DNA of 64,000 nucleotides, taken from the NCBI RefSeq assembly GCF_003696265.1, contig NZ_RFFH01000005.1, forward strand, positions 349,247 to 413,246, given 5' to 3'. This DNA comes from Nocardia stercoris (GTDB lineage Bacteria > Actinomycetota > Actinomycetes > Mycobacteriales > Mycobacteriaceae). The notes below the pieces were generated by a model, which saw only the letters and a list, made by a program, of their open reading frames with translations, was not told the origin of the DNA and ran no database searches. The position numbers and the translations under genes are program-made. The first letter of the stretch is position 1; the number at the start of each line of letters is the position of its first letter. This document shows positions 1-8,478 of the stretch, one piece after another.

Positions 1-403
1 CACCGGATTCCGGACCGCCCGGGCCGCGCACCGCGAGGTCGCCGACCGCTTCGGCCGCCCGGTGATCTCGCTGCGGCTGGTCGATCCCCGCTACTACCAC
101 CTGGACACCGCGCTGATGTCGCTCGGCGACACCATCGCCTACTATCCGCCCGCGTTCACCCCGCACAGCGCGGCCCTGCTGGCCCGCCTCTACCCGGACG
201 CGATCGTGGCCACCGATGCCGACGCGGCGGTGTTCGGGCTCAACGGCGTCTGCGACGGCCGCCGGGTGTTCCTCACCGACCGCGCCACGGGCCTGGCGCA
301 GCGGCTGCACGACGCCGGATTCGAGCCGGTCGGCATCGACCTGTCGGAACTGCTGAAAGCGGGCGGCAGCGTGAAATGCTGCACGCTGGAACGGCACCGC
401 TGA
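1..403 (+). CDS. ddaH: Dimethylargininase / amidinotransferase family protein, 3' part
   Basis: The gene enters from the left edge; 133 residues of its C-terminal part are visible and the start lies outside the window. The fragment has the HLDTALMSLGD segment typical of the DDAH/arginine deiminase fold and ends with GGSVKCCTLE. That end matches the family's terminal block in which a Cys (GG-x-V-K-C) is the nucleophile attacking the guanidinium carbon. Family members hydrolyse methylated arginines or related guanidines to citrulline and an amine in the cytoplasm. Which substrate this one uses cannot be told from the fragment. The TGA is followed one base later by the stop of the opposing gene. 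Confidence 0.75.
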   Translation, partial: TGFRTARAAHREVADRFGRPVISLRLVDPRYYHLDTALMSLGDTIAYYPPAFTPHSAALLARLYPDAIVATDADAAVFGLNGVCDGRRVFLTDRATGLAQRLHDAGFEPVGIDLSELLKAGGSVKCCTLERHR

Positions 404-404
404 A

Positions 405-983
405 TCAGAACGGCATCTTGAACCGCCACGGACTGCGGTTCGGGTCGTGCAGCGGATTCGCGACGATCATGTAGCGGAACAGCATGACCGCCCCGGTCAG
501 CTGGACCACGGCGAGCGGAACCTCGGCCAGCAGCGCGGTCAGCAGCGAGACGGTGAGATCCTCGCCGGGCTGGGCGAACACGACATCGAACCAGGCGTCG
601 ACCAGCAGCAGCACCCCGGTGCCGAAGGCGGGCAGCATCACCAGCTGCCGGCGCCGCCAGCCGAGATACGCGGTGGCCGCCATCATCAGCACCAGCAGGC
701 AGTCGAAGGCGATCCAGGCCAGCGGCCAGTTGTTGGCCTGGTAGTCGTCGGGCAGGGTGAGACCCAGGTAGGTGATCCACGGGATCATGGCGATCGCGCC
801 ACCGACCATCAGCACCATGCGGATCCGGCGGTTGATCAGTACGACTCGGGGGTGCGGATACTGGTGTTCGAGGGTGGCTTCGATCCGCCGCACCAGATCT
901 CGGCGTTGTGGCTCGGTCAGCGCCAGGAGTTGCGCTTGCGACAGCCCGACGATCATCTCGTCGTCGAGGTAGGGCTCGGCCAT
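405..983 (-). CDS. Predicted four-helix membrane protein
   Basis: The protein has 192 residues from the chosen ATG at 983. The first ~45 residues are acidic and soluble (MAEPYLDDEMIVGLSQAQL). At least four hydrophobic segments follow: MVLMVGGAIAMIPWITYLGL, the WPLAWIAFDCLLVLMMAATAYL region, the LVMLPAFGTGVLLLVDAWF region and the LTALLAEVPLAVVQLTGAVML region. It resembles small actinobacterial proteins of unknown function with a cytoplasmic N-terminal helix. An alternative ATG at 1097 would add 38 residues of low-complexity sequence; neither start has a strong ribosome site. It converges with the dimethylargininase-like gene. The function is not recognised. Confidence 0.6.
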   Translation of the reverse strand: MAEPYLDDEMIVGLSQAQLLALTEPQRRDLVRRIEATLEHQYPHPRVVLINRRIRMVLMVGGAIAMIPWITYLGLTLPDDYQANNWPLAWIAFDCLLVLMMAATAYLGWRRRQLVMLPAFGTGVLLLVDAWFDVVFAQPGEDLTVSLLTALLAEVPLAVVQLTGAVMLFRYMIVANPLHDPNRSPWRFKMPF

Positions 984-1168
984 CGGGATGGAGTCGTCGT
1001 CCGGGAGTACGTCGCCGGCCGCCGGGGAGTTACCCGGAGCCGTCGAGCCGTTCGGGTGCTGCCGCCCGGAGAGGTCGTGCTCGGCGCCGCGCTGCATAAC
1101 CCCATGGTGCCCGAATCGATGCGGTTCGCCCAGCACCGGCGGTGCGCGTTCACCGTGGGCGCAGCGGC

Positions 1169-2353
1169 TCAGTCGCCGGGTGTGATCGTGTACCCGTCCG
1201 GCCCGGCGGTGACCTCGGTGACCGGCCCGGCGGGCCGCCCGCACCGACGGTCGCAGCCCGACCAGTGCTGGCGGCCCGCGACCTCCAGTTCGCCGGCGTC
1301 GAGGTCGGTGCCGACGGTGGTTTCCGCGCCCGCGGGCAGTACCCGTCCGGTGGTGACGGCGGCGGCCACGTCGGCGCGGACGTCGGTGTGCGATTTGGCG
1401 CAGCCGGGGCGGCCGGCGCAGGCGGTGACCCGCAGCCATGGGGAGGTCGCGTCGAAGATCAGGCCGAGCGGCGCGAGCACGCCCGCCACGGTTTCGGCGA
1501 TGTCCTCGTCGAGGTCGGTGATCACCAGGCTGCGCCAGGGCGTCACCAGCAGTGGGCGGCCGGTGGCGGCGACGAATTCGGCCGTGCGCGCCGGCAGCGT
1601 GGCCAGCGGCACCCCGGCGCCGAGGCTGACCAAGCCGTTGTCCTGGTCCAACCAGCCGATCGGGATGTCATGGCGCACACCGAGTTCCAGCGTCTCCTCG
1701 CCCGGGGTGTGCGGCAGTGCCGCGGTGATCCGGGCGACCCCGTCGGGCAGTTCGCGCACCCGCCAGAAGTGGCCGCGCAGATCCTGGAAGACGTGGGCGG
1801 CGGCGAGCACGGTGGGTACCGCGTCGGCGCCGGGCAGCCGGATGCCGGAGTCGAGGCCGCCGAGCAGCAGCGCGTATTCGTCCGCGGCGGTGGCGTGCAG
1901 GCCGATATCGCCGCCGAGGCCGCTGACGTCGCCGCGCCCGTCGTCGAGGGTGAACAGCACCCGGCCGGGCAGTTCGGCCAGCGCCGGGGCGTCCTGCAGC
2001 CCGGCGTCGAGCAGTGGCACCAGGGTGTGGACGTCGCTCCAGCCGCCGACGCGGCCCGACATGGGGGACGCCAGGATGTTGCGGACCCGTTCGTGGGTGG
2101 TGCTGGGCAGCAGCCCGGCCGCGGTGAGGCGCTGCGAGAGTTCGGTCGCGTCGTGCAGTTGCCGCAGCTGGATGTTGCCGCGCGAGGTGAGCTCCAGGGC
2201 GCCGTTGCCGAGATCGCGGGCCGCTTCGGCGAGAACCTGCAGCTGCTCCGGGGTCAGCCGGCCGCCGGGCAGCCGGACCCGGGCGAGCGGCCCGTCGGCG
2301 GCTTCGTGCAGCCGCAGCACGCCGGGGCAGGAATCGGGAGCGGAGCGGGTCAT
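1169..2353 (-). CDS. cobG: Precorrin-3B synthase
   Basis: The 394-residue protein belongs to the nitrite/sulfite reductase superfamily. The ferredoxin-like half near the start (FPxxL-type LTSRGNIQLRQL block at ~55-70) is followed by the siroheme/iron-sulfur signature near the C-terminus. There, Cys in TACAGRPGCAKSH and in HWSGCDRRCGRP supply the four [4Fe-4S] ligands. CobG performs the oxygen-dependent C20 hydroxylation and lactone formation on precorrin-3A in aerobic cobalamin synthesis. The length is normal for actinobacterial CobG. Other cob genes probably lie outside this window; none is adjacent on the right. The ATG at 2353 opens a clear MTRSAPDSCPG start. Confidence 0.88.
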   Translation of the reverse strand: MTRSAPDSCPGVLRLHEAADGPLARVRLPGGRLTPEQLQVLAEAARDLGNGALELTSRGNIQLRQLHDATELSQRLTAAGLLPSTTHERVRNILASPMSGRVGGWSDVHTLVPLLDAGLQDAPALAELPGRVLFTLDDGRGDVSGLGGDIGLHATAADEYALLLGGLDSGIRLPGADAVPTVLAAAHVFQDLRGHFWRVRELPDGVARITAALPHTPGEETLELGVRHDIPIGWLDQDNGLVSLGAGVPLATLPARTAEFVAATGRPLLVTPWRSLVITDLDEDIAETVAGVLAPLGLIFDATSPWLRVTACAGRPGCAKSHTDVRADVAAAVTTGRVLPAGAETTVGTDLDAGELEVAGRQHWSGCDRRCGRPAGPVTEVTAGPDGYTITPGD

Positions 2354-2375
2354 GGGTAAGAGCCTACGAGGGCCG

Positions 2376-2957
2376 TCAGATGTTCTGCAGGTGGTGGCGG
2401 AGCAGCACCGCGAGCTGGGAGCGGGCGTCGTCGAAGGGGTGGGCCGATTTCAGCGCCCGGCTCTGCACGATGGCGCCCTCGATCGCGGAGAGCATGAGTC
2501 CGGAGACGGCGCAGGCGACGGGTCCTGCCATGCCGGCGGCGACCAGGCCGTCGGCCAGACGCGCGGTCCATTCGGCGAAGGCCTGGCCGGCGGCGGCCTG
2601 CACGGTAGGATCGAGTTCGTCGAGCGCGGCCGCCATCATGAACGATCCTGCGCGGAAGTCGCTGTCCACCAAGGGGCCTCGCCAGAATCCGATCAGGTCG
2701 TCGACCCAGCGTTCGGCAGAGGGCGCGTCGGTGAGAGCATCGGCCATGCGGCTGACGTGGGAGTAGACCAATCGGGCCACGATCCGGGTCGCGGATTCGA
2801 CGAGTTCTTCCTTGCCGGCGGGGAAGTGCTGGTACAGGGAGTTGCGGGAGGCGTTGCTGCGCTTGAGAACCTCGTTGAGTCCGGCGGCATGAACGCCGTG
2901 TTCCTGCACCGTGGCGATCGTGCTCGCGATGAGGCGTGAGCGCGGTCCGGCGGTCAT
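2376..2957 (-). CDS. TetR-family transcriptional repressor
   Basis: The 193-residue protein has a TetR helix-turn-helix at ~10-50 (GLNEVLKRSNASRNSLYQHF) and a helical ligand domain behind it. The arrangement KxELVESATRIVARLV and a C-terminal tail ending LAVLLRHHLQNI resembles the LmrA/YxaF group. The gene is divergent from the ketosynthase III gene. The 90-bp gap holds two near-identical palindromes, so it very likely represses both itself and that gene. The ATG at 2957 was preferred because an upstream in-frame start would overlap the first operator. Confidence 0.85.
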   Translation of the reverse strand: MTAGPRSRLIASTIATVQEHGVHAAGLNEVLKRSNASRNSLYQHFPAGKEELVESATRIVARLVYSHVSRMADALTDAPSAERWVDDLIGFWRGPLVDSDFRAGSFMMAAALDELDPTVQAAAGQAFAEWTARLADGLVAAGMAGPVACAVSGLMLSAIEGAIVQSRALKSAHPFDDARSQLAVLLRHHLQNI

Positions 2958-2979
2958 GGCATGTCCTTCCACCCTTGCT

Positions 2980-2995
2980 TGAACCGATCGGTCCA
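2980..2995. promoter_or_regulatory. TetR operator, copy 1 (imperfect palindrome)
   Basis: TGAACCGATCGGTCCA is a 16-bp palindrome with one mismatch. It lies 22 bp upstream of the TetR start and matches the perfect copy 36 bp to the right. It is inferred to be the autoregulatory site. Confidence 0.7.
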
Positions 2996-3015
2996 TGTTA
3001 CACAGATCACGGTCG

Positions 3016-3031
3016 TGAACCGATCGGTTCA
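3016..3031. promoter_or_regulatory. TetR operator, copy 2 (perfect palindrome)
   Basis: TGAACCGATCGGTTCA reads the same on both strands. It lies just upstream of the ribosome site of the ketosynthase gene, where a bound repressor would block its promoter. Confidence 0.75.
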
Positions 3032-3047
3032 ATCGAGAGAGGGTCAT

Positions 3048-4088
3048 ATGTCCGCCTTGATCGCCACTTCCACGCCGGTAGCCCACGCAGCGGCCCTGGG
3101 CCTGGGCGCATACCGCCCACGGCGGGTAGTCCCCAACGCCGAGATCGTCGCCGATATCGACTCCTCCGACGAGTGGATCCGCACCCGCTCGGGCATCGAA
3201 GCCCGCCATTGGGCCGACCCCGACGAAACCATCGTCGGCATGGCCACCGCCGCCGCGGCTCGCGCGCTGAAGGCCGCCGGGATCGCCGCCGACGAGGTCG
3301 ACGCCGTGATTCTGGCCACCTCGTCGCAGATGGTGCTCGGACCCTCCGCCGGAGCCGTGGTCGCCAGCGAGCTCGGCATGACCGACACCGCGGCCTTCGA
3401 CATCTCCGCCGGCTGCGCCGGCTTCTGCTACGCGCTCGCCAACGGCGCGAACCTGGTGCGCTCCGGGCAATCGAAGTACGTGCTGGTCATCGGCGTGGAA
3501 CGGCTGTCGGACCTGCTGGACAAACACGACCGCACGACGGCGTTCATCTTCGCCGACGGCGCCGGCGCGGTCGTGGTGGGGCCGTCCGAGGTCGAGGGCA
3601 TCGGGCCGGTCGCGTGGGGTTCGGACGGCACCCGGACCGACGCGATCAAGCAGGACAAGGACTTCGCCAGCTACTTCGCCGAGGTCGCGGCCGCCGAGGC
3701 CAGCGGCGGGCACGCCGAACGGCCCTACATCCGGATGAACGGCACAGCTGTATTCCGTTGGGCGGTAACCAATCTGGAGCGGGCTTGCCGCGACGCGCTG
3801 GATCGCGCCGGGGTGAGCGTCGACCAGCTCGACGCCTTCGTGCCGCACCAGGCCAACAGCCGCATCACCGACGCGCTGGTCCGGGTGCTGGACCTGCCGC
3901 CGTCGGTCGCGGTGGCCGGGGACATCGCCACGACGGGCAACACCAGCGCCGCGTCGATTCCGATGGCCATGGAACAACTGCTCGCCTCCGGCGGCGCCGA
4001 GCCCGGTGACACCGCGCTGCTCCTCGGCTTCGGCGCGGGGCTGGCCTACGCGGGCCAGGTCGTGACGCTGCCGCCGATCATGTCGTAA
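3048..4088 (+). CDS. 3-oxoacyl-ACP synthase III (KAS III) family protein
   Basis: The 346-residue cytoplasmic thiolase-fold enzyme has the full KAS III triad. The nucleophile is Cys123 in DISAGCAGFCYAL, with His267 in VPHQANSR and Asn298 in GNTSAAS. FabH enzymes condense acyl-CoA with malonyl-ACP to start fatty-acid chains; relatives make or break specialised acyl bonds. No other fatty-acid or polyketide gene is adjacent, and it is paired with a dedicated TetR repressor. A stand-alone, inducible ketosynthase seems more likely than the housekeeping FabH. The ATG is preceded by a GAGAGAGG ribosome site. Confidence 0.88.
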   Translation: MSALIATSTPVAHAAALGLGAYRPRRVVPNAEIVADIDSSDEWIRTRSGIEARHWADPDETIVGMATAAAARALKAAGIAADEVDAVILATSSQMVLGPSAGAVVASELGMTDTAAFDISAGCAGFCYALANGANLVRSGQSKYVLVIGVERLSDLLDKHDRTTAFIFADGAGAVVVGPSEVEGIGPVAWGSDGTRTDAIKQDKDFASYFAEVAAAEASGGHAERPYIRMNGTAVFRWAVTNLERACRDALDRAGVSVDQLDAFVPHQANSRITDALVRVLDLPPSVAVAGDIATTGNTSAASIPMAMEQLLASGGAEPGDTALLLGFGAGLAYAGQVVTLPPIMS

Positions 4089-4094
4089 CCGGGG

Positions 4095-4379
4095 TCAGCG
4101 CGACCTGCGGCGGCGGCGCGCCGCGGTGGTCTGGTCCCAGCTGTCGGCCAGCAAGTTCGGGGTGGCGTGGTGCTGGGTGTGGTCCCGGTGCACGGTGGTC
4201 GAGACCAGCGTGACACCGGTGATCAACGCCGCGGCGCAGATGCCGCCCGCGAGCAGCGCGAACCCGGTGTGCCCGGTTCCGGCCGCGGTGAGCGCCATCG
4301 GCAGCGTGGCGAAGGTGATCAGCACGGCCACGTAGCCGACCCACGCGACCGCCCGATTGCGTCGAACCCAGAGTGGCAT
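4095..4379 (-). CDS. Small two-helix membrane protein
   Basis: The protein has 94 residues starting MPLWVRRNRAVAW. Two hydrophobic spans (about 12-33 and 40-62) are followed by a His-rich, then Arg-rich tail (TTAARRRRRSR) that should face the cytoplasm. It converges with the ketosynthase gene, leaving 6 bp between the stops. An earlier in-frame start exists at 4436 but adds a Pro/Arg-rich stretch with no merit. It is not a family I can name. Confidence 0.55.
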   Translation of the reverse strand: MPLWVRRNRAVAWVGYVAVLITFATLPMALTAAGTGHTGFALLAGGICAAALITGVTLVSTTVHRDHTQHHATPNLLADSWDQTTAARRRRRSR

Positions 4380-4643
4380 CGTGGGCACGGTGATCACCTC
4401 CGGACTACGCGCCGGGGGCTGGCGAAGCCGCAGCAATGAACAGGGAAACTATTCCGGACCAGGTGGCAAAGCGATTTCTCCCGGCCCATCCTGGTGAGTT
4501 GGACATGGATCGAGCGTACGCCTGGCAACCTTGACTAGTCACCGTCCGCCCACTGGCCCGACCTGCCTCGCCGGACCGGATCGACACAGGATCTCCACAA
4601 TCGGCGCGGCTGATCTCCACATCGGCCCCATAGGGTCGATGCC

Positions 4644-5333
4644 ATGGCGGACAGCGTGCAGCGTGCCGGGCGGCGGATCCTGGTGGTGGAGGACGAGCCC
4701 ACGATTGCCGAATCGGTGGCCACCCGACTGCGTGCCGAGGGGTTCGTCGTGAACCTCTCCCACGACGGACCCGCCGCGGTAGCCGCCGCGGAGCGGTTCG
4801 AGCCGGATCTGGTGGTGCTCGACGTGATGCTGCCCGGTTTCGACGGTCTGGAGGTGTGCCGGCGGATCCAGGGGACCCGCCCGGTGCCGGTACTCATGCT
4901 CACCGCACGCACCGACGAGACGGATGTGCTGGTCGGCCTCGGGGTCGGCGCGGACGACTACCTCACCAAGCCGTTCTCCATGCGCGTGCTCACCGCCCGG
5001 GTACACGCACTGCTAAGGCGGATCGAGCGCACCGCCGATCCGGGCGCGACGATCGTCGTGGGCGATCTGCGGATCGATGTCGACCAGCGGCGGGTGTGGC
5101 GCGCTGACCTCGAAACCCAGCTGACCCCACTGGAATTCGACCTACTGGTTCGGCTGGCGCGCCGACCTCGTACGGTGTTGGCCCGCGAACGCCTGCTCAG
5201 TGAGGTGTGGGGGTGGACGGACGCGTCGGGTACCCGCGCCGTCGACTCACACGTGAAGGCGTTGCGCCGCAAGCTCGGCGCGGACCTGATTCGCACCGTG
5301 CACGGCGTCGGGTACGCACTGGAGGGACGATGA
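4644..5333 (+). CDS. OmpR/PhoB-type response regulator
   Basis: The 229-residue protein has a receiver domain at ~10-122. The acid pocket is E16-D17, the phosphoacceptor Asp60 (VVLDVMLPG), with Thr87 and Lys109 (YLTKPF). A winged-helix DNA-binding domain follows at ~130-227 (LTPLEFDLLVRLARRP and the C-terminal DLIRTVHGVGYALEG). It is the DNA-binding half of a two-component system with the next gene, which its stop codon overlaps as ATGA, so the pair is translationally coupled. The signal sensed cannot be inferred. Confidence 0.93.
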   Translation: MADSVQRAGRRILVVEDEPTIAESVATRLRAEGFVVNLSHDGPAAVAAAERFEPDLVVLDVMLPGFDGLEVCRRIQGTRPVPVLMLTARTDETDVLVGLGVGADDYLTKPFSMRVLTARVHALLRRIERTADPGATIVVGDLRIDVDQRRVWRADLETQLTPLEFDLLVRLARRPRTVLARERLLSEVWGWTDASGTRAVDSHVKALRRKLGADLIRTVHGVGYALEGR

Positions 5334-6358
5334 GCTCCCGATGGTCCGGCGCGGCGGCCCGGCTGTCCGCGTGGTTACCTCGCCCGCTGGACCGGATACG
5401 GATGATCAAATTTAAATTGGCCATCCTGATGGTGGCTTCGGGCGCGATCGCTTTCGGCTATTTCGCCTGGTGTATCGGCTGGCTGCCACAACGGACCACC
5501 CTCTACGCCACGGTGCTCGCCCTGGTGACCTCGCAGTTCCTGGCCCATGGCATGACCCGGCCGCTACGGGAGATGACCACCGCGGCGCAACGGATGGCCA
5601 AGGGTGACTATTCCCATCGCGTTCGAGCCACCTCCCGCGACGAGGTCGGTCAGCTGGCCGCGGCGTTCAACCAGATGGCCGCCGACCTTGCCGCCGCCGA
5701 GCAGCAGCGCCGCGACTTCATCGCCAACGTCTCGCACGAATTGCGCACTCCCGTCACAGCATTGGGCGCGGTGCTGGAGAACCTGGTCGACGGTTTCGCG
5801 GAACCCGATCCGGCCACCCTACGCACCGCCCTGGCCCAGACCGAACGGCTCAGTCTGCTGGTCACCGAACTGCTTGCGCTGTCCAGCGTCGAAGCGGGCG
5901 CGGTCCGCCTGCAGCTGGAAAGCACTGCGCTGCAACCTCTGTTGCACGACGTCATCGCCGAAGCCGAAGTCCTGGCCGCCGCCGTCGACCGTCCGGTCCG
6001 CTTCACCACCGACCTGGCCGCCCCGGATCTGACCGTGCGAGCCGACCGCGCCCGCCTGCATCAGGTCCTGCTCAATCTGCTGGACAACGCGACCCGGCAC
6101 GGTCCCGCGAACGGACAGGTCCACATCGAAGCCCGTACCCGGACCGGGCAGGTTGTGATCGAGGTCCAAGACGAGGGCCCCGGCATCCCGGTCGCCGATC
6201 GGGCCCGGGTCTTCGAACGTTTCACCCATGGTCGCACCGACAGCGGCGGTACGGGTCTCGGCCTGGCCATCGCTCGCTGGATCGTGGAACTGCACGGCGG
6301 CACCATTGCCGTCGCCGACCCGGGCTCCCGCATCCGCGTAAGCCTCCCCGCCGGCTGA
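5330..6358 (+). CDS. Membrane sensor histidine kinase
   Basis: The 342-residue protein carries two hydrophobic segments near the N-terminus (about 27-48 and 55-72) with almost no extracellular loop. A HAMP domain follows (~75-125), then the dimerisation/phosphoacceptor helix with His136 in FIANVSHELRTP, and an ATPase domain with N box (LLDNATRHG), G1 (DEGPGIP) and G2 (GGTGLGLAI). It phosphorylates the preceding response regulator. The very short periplasmic part suggests it senses a membrane or intramembrane signal rather than a soluble ligand. Confidence 0.92.
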   Translation: MSSRWSGAAARLSAWLPRPLDRIRMIKFKLAILMVASGAIAFGYFAWCIGWLPQRTTLYATVLALVTSQFLAHGMTRPLREMTTAAQRMAKGDYSHRVRATSRDEVGQLAAAFNQMAADLAAAEQQRRDFIANVSHELRTPVTALGAVLENLVDGFAEPDPATLRTALAQTERLSLLVTELLALSSVEAGAVRLQLESTALQPLLHDVIAEAEVLAAAVDRPVRFTTDLAAPDLTVRADRARLHQVLLNLLDNATRHGPANGQVHIEARTRTGQVVIEVQDEGPGIPVADRARVFERFTHGRTDSGGTGLGLAIARWIVELHGGTIAVADPGSRIRVSLPAG

Positions 6359-6440
6359 GCCGGCACATTCACGACCCATTCGCGACGCCCTCGAGCTCGG
6401 TGTGCCGCCGGGCCGATCTCGCACACCCTACGGAGGTTCC

Positions 6441-8387
6441 ATGCCCGACGAAATACCCCCGACGGCTCCCGAAGATCCGGCCCCCGAGCCCGGCCGGGCC
6501 CGGCGAAAACGACCACCGGTGAATACCGTTGCGCGAATGACCGCTCGTCTGCGGCCCGGCTCCGCTGAGCCGGCCGGCGGTGCACAGCAGCCGGATGCCG
6601 CTGCCGCGACAGCGGCTTCGGTTCCGGTGACGCCGTCGACCGCGGCGGCGACGGCCGAATGGGCTCGCCCCGGTGCCCCGGTCGTCATACCCGAATCCTT
6701 CACCGCGAGTGCGCATTCCGGTATTCATGTGGCGCCGGCACCGCAGCACCCCACCGGGCCGGAGTCGGCCTGGCGACTTTCCTCGAGACCGTATGCCCCG
6801 ATCCCCGGTGGCGGTGTCCCACCGCACCCGCACCCTCCCTATCCGACAATGCCGACGCCGCAGCGTGTCCCACGTCGGTCGGAGTCGGTTCCGATGCCGC
6901 GTGGCGCGCTGACGGCCGTACTCCTGGCCGGACTCGGCGCGGTGCTGTTCGTGCCACTGGATCGCCCGGGGATCGGCTGGCTGCTCGCCGGATCGGCGAT
7001 CGCGGGCGCGGTGTTCCTCGTCGACGGCCGGGCGCGCCGCGCGACACCGCAGGACGTCGAATCATCCGGTACGGCAGTCGATTCGGCTGACCGTGCACTG
7101 CGCCGGCTGGCACCGGCATGGTGGATCACGATCGCGCTGTGCCTGCTGGGTGTGGGCGCGTTCCGGGCGGCGGAGTGGTTGTTCGTGCTCTGTCTGCTGG
7201 GGGCCGGGGCTGCCGGGTCGCTGGCGGTGGTGCGGCGATCGGTCCACGGACTGATCTTCGACCTGATCGCGGTGCCGGTGTCGGCGCTGCGGTCGGTGCC
7301 GTGGCTGGGTCGCGGGTTGCGGCGCGTGCGGGAGCGGCGCGTGTCCTCGACGCAGCGGGTGGGCTGGTCGGTGGTGGCGGCAGTCGCGGTTCTCGCGATC
7401 TTCGTACCGCTGCTGGCCGGCGCCGATGCGGTGTTCGCCCGGCTGGTGCACAGTGTCACGCCGCGATTCGATGCCGCGGCCCCGGTGCGGTGGGTCTTCG
7501 TATTCACCGTGGCGGCATTGCTCGCGGCCGGTGCGCTGTATCTGCTGGCGGGACCGCCGCGGGCGGCGGGGGAGACGGATTCTGTTGCGGGGCTGCTGGT
7601 TCAGCGGCGGTGGTCGCGGCTGGAGTGGGGTCTGCCGCTGGGGACCTTGACCACAGTGTTCATGGTCTTCGTGGCGACGCAATTGGCGGCGCTGTTCGGC
7701 GGCAGCGACTATGTGCAGCGCACGGCGGAACTGACCTACGCGGAATACGCGCGCAGCGGGTTCTGGCAGTTGTCGGCGGTCAGCCTGCTGGCCCTCGGTG
7801 TGATCTCGGCCGTACAGGCATGGGCCGCACAGGAATCGACGTGGGATCGGCTGTGGCTGCGGATCGGGGTCGCGGCGGTGGGTGTGTTGACGCTGGTGAT
7901 CGTGGCCTCCGCTCTGCACCGCATGTGGACCTACCAGCAGGCGTACGGATTCACGGTGTTGCGGTTGCTGGTCGAGGTGTTCGAACTGTGGATCGGGCTG
8001 GTGTACCTGCTCGTGCTGGCCGCGCTGGTGCGGCTGCGCCGGACCTGGGTGCCGCGGGCCGCGGTGGGTGCGGCGGCGACGACCCTGTTGGGCCTGGCAC
8101 TGGTGAATCCCGAACGCCTTGTCGCCGACCGCAATATCGACCGCTGGCTGTCCGGCACGACCGTCGAACTCGGTACCGGTTCCAGCGCCCGCGTGATCGA
8201 ACAGAACCTCGATATCGACTATCTGAGCACGTTGTCGCCGGATGCCCTGCCGGCTGTCGACCGACTGCCCGAGCCGCAGCGCAGCACGATCGCCGCCGCG
8301 ATCCGGGCCGGTCTCGGCGACGAGGACGGCTGGCAGGATTGGAACCGATCGCGGTCGGCCGCCGCTGTGCGGGGCGATCGCGGGTGA
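6441..8387 (+). CDS. DUF4153/DUF4173-type multispanning membrane protein
   Basis: The 648-residue protein begins with ~155 disordered, Pro/Ala-rich residues, followed by about ten hydrophobic helices. It ends with a hydrophilic tail (TLSPDALPAVDRLPEPQRS). The block SDYVQRTAELTYAEYARSG followed by FWQLSAVSLLALGVI is characteristic of the DUF4153/DUF4173 family, whose biochemical role is unknown. The ATG at 6441 is supported by GGAGG eight bases upstream. It lies 82 bp downstream of the kinase, so it may belong to the same transcription unit or be its target. Confidence 0.78.
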   Translation: MPDEIPPTAPEDPAPEPGRARRKRPPVNTVARMTARLRPGSAEPAGGAQQPDAAAATAASVPVTPSTAAATAEWARPGAPVVIPESFTASAHSGIHVAPAPQHPTGPESAWRLSSRPYAPIPGGGVPPHPHPPYPTMPTPQRVPRRSESVPMPRGALTAVLLAGLGAVLFVPLDRPGIGWLLAGSAIAGAVFLVDGRARRATPQDVESSGTAVDSADRALRRLAPAWWITIALCLLGVGAFRAAEWLFVLCLLGAGAAGSLAVVRRSVHGLIFDLIAVPVSALRSVPWLGRGLRRVRERRVSSTQRVGWSVVAAVAVLAIFVPLLAGADAVFARLVHSVTPRFDAAAPVRWVFVFTVAALLAAGALYLLAGPPRAAGETDSVAGLLVQRRWSRLEWGLPLGTLTTVFMVFVATQLAALFGGSDYVQRTAELTYAEYARSGFWQLSAVSLLALGVISAVQAWAAQESTWDRLWLRIGVAAVGVLTLVIVASALHRMWTYQQAYGFTVLRLLVEVFELWIGLVYLLVLAALVRLRRTWVPRAAVGAAATTLLGLALVNPERLVADRNIDRWLSGTTVELGTGSSARVIEQNLDIDYLSTLSPDALPAVDRLPEPQRSTIAAAIRAGLGDEDGWQDWNRSRSAAAVRGDRG

Positions 8388-8478
8388 ATCGCTGCCGCCG
8401 GGAGTAGTGGCCGATGTGAAACCTGCGCCAGCAGCGCGCCGGGGTCGATCGGCGGCGTGGTGGCGCCGGTGACCGGGG

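Noticed and set aside
447..2939. A plus-strand open frame of 830 codons over cobG and the TetR gene
   Set aside because: It is antisense to clearly recognised genes, Gly/Arg/Gln-rich and without motifs; long shadow frames are expected at this GC content.
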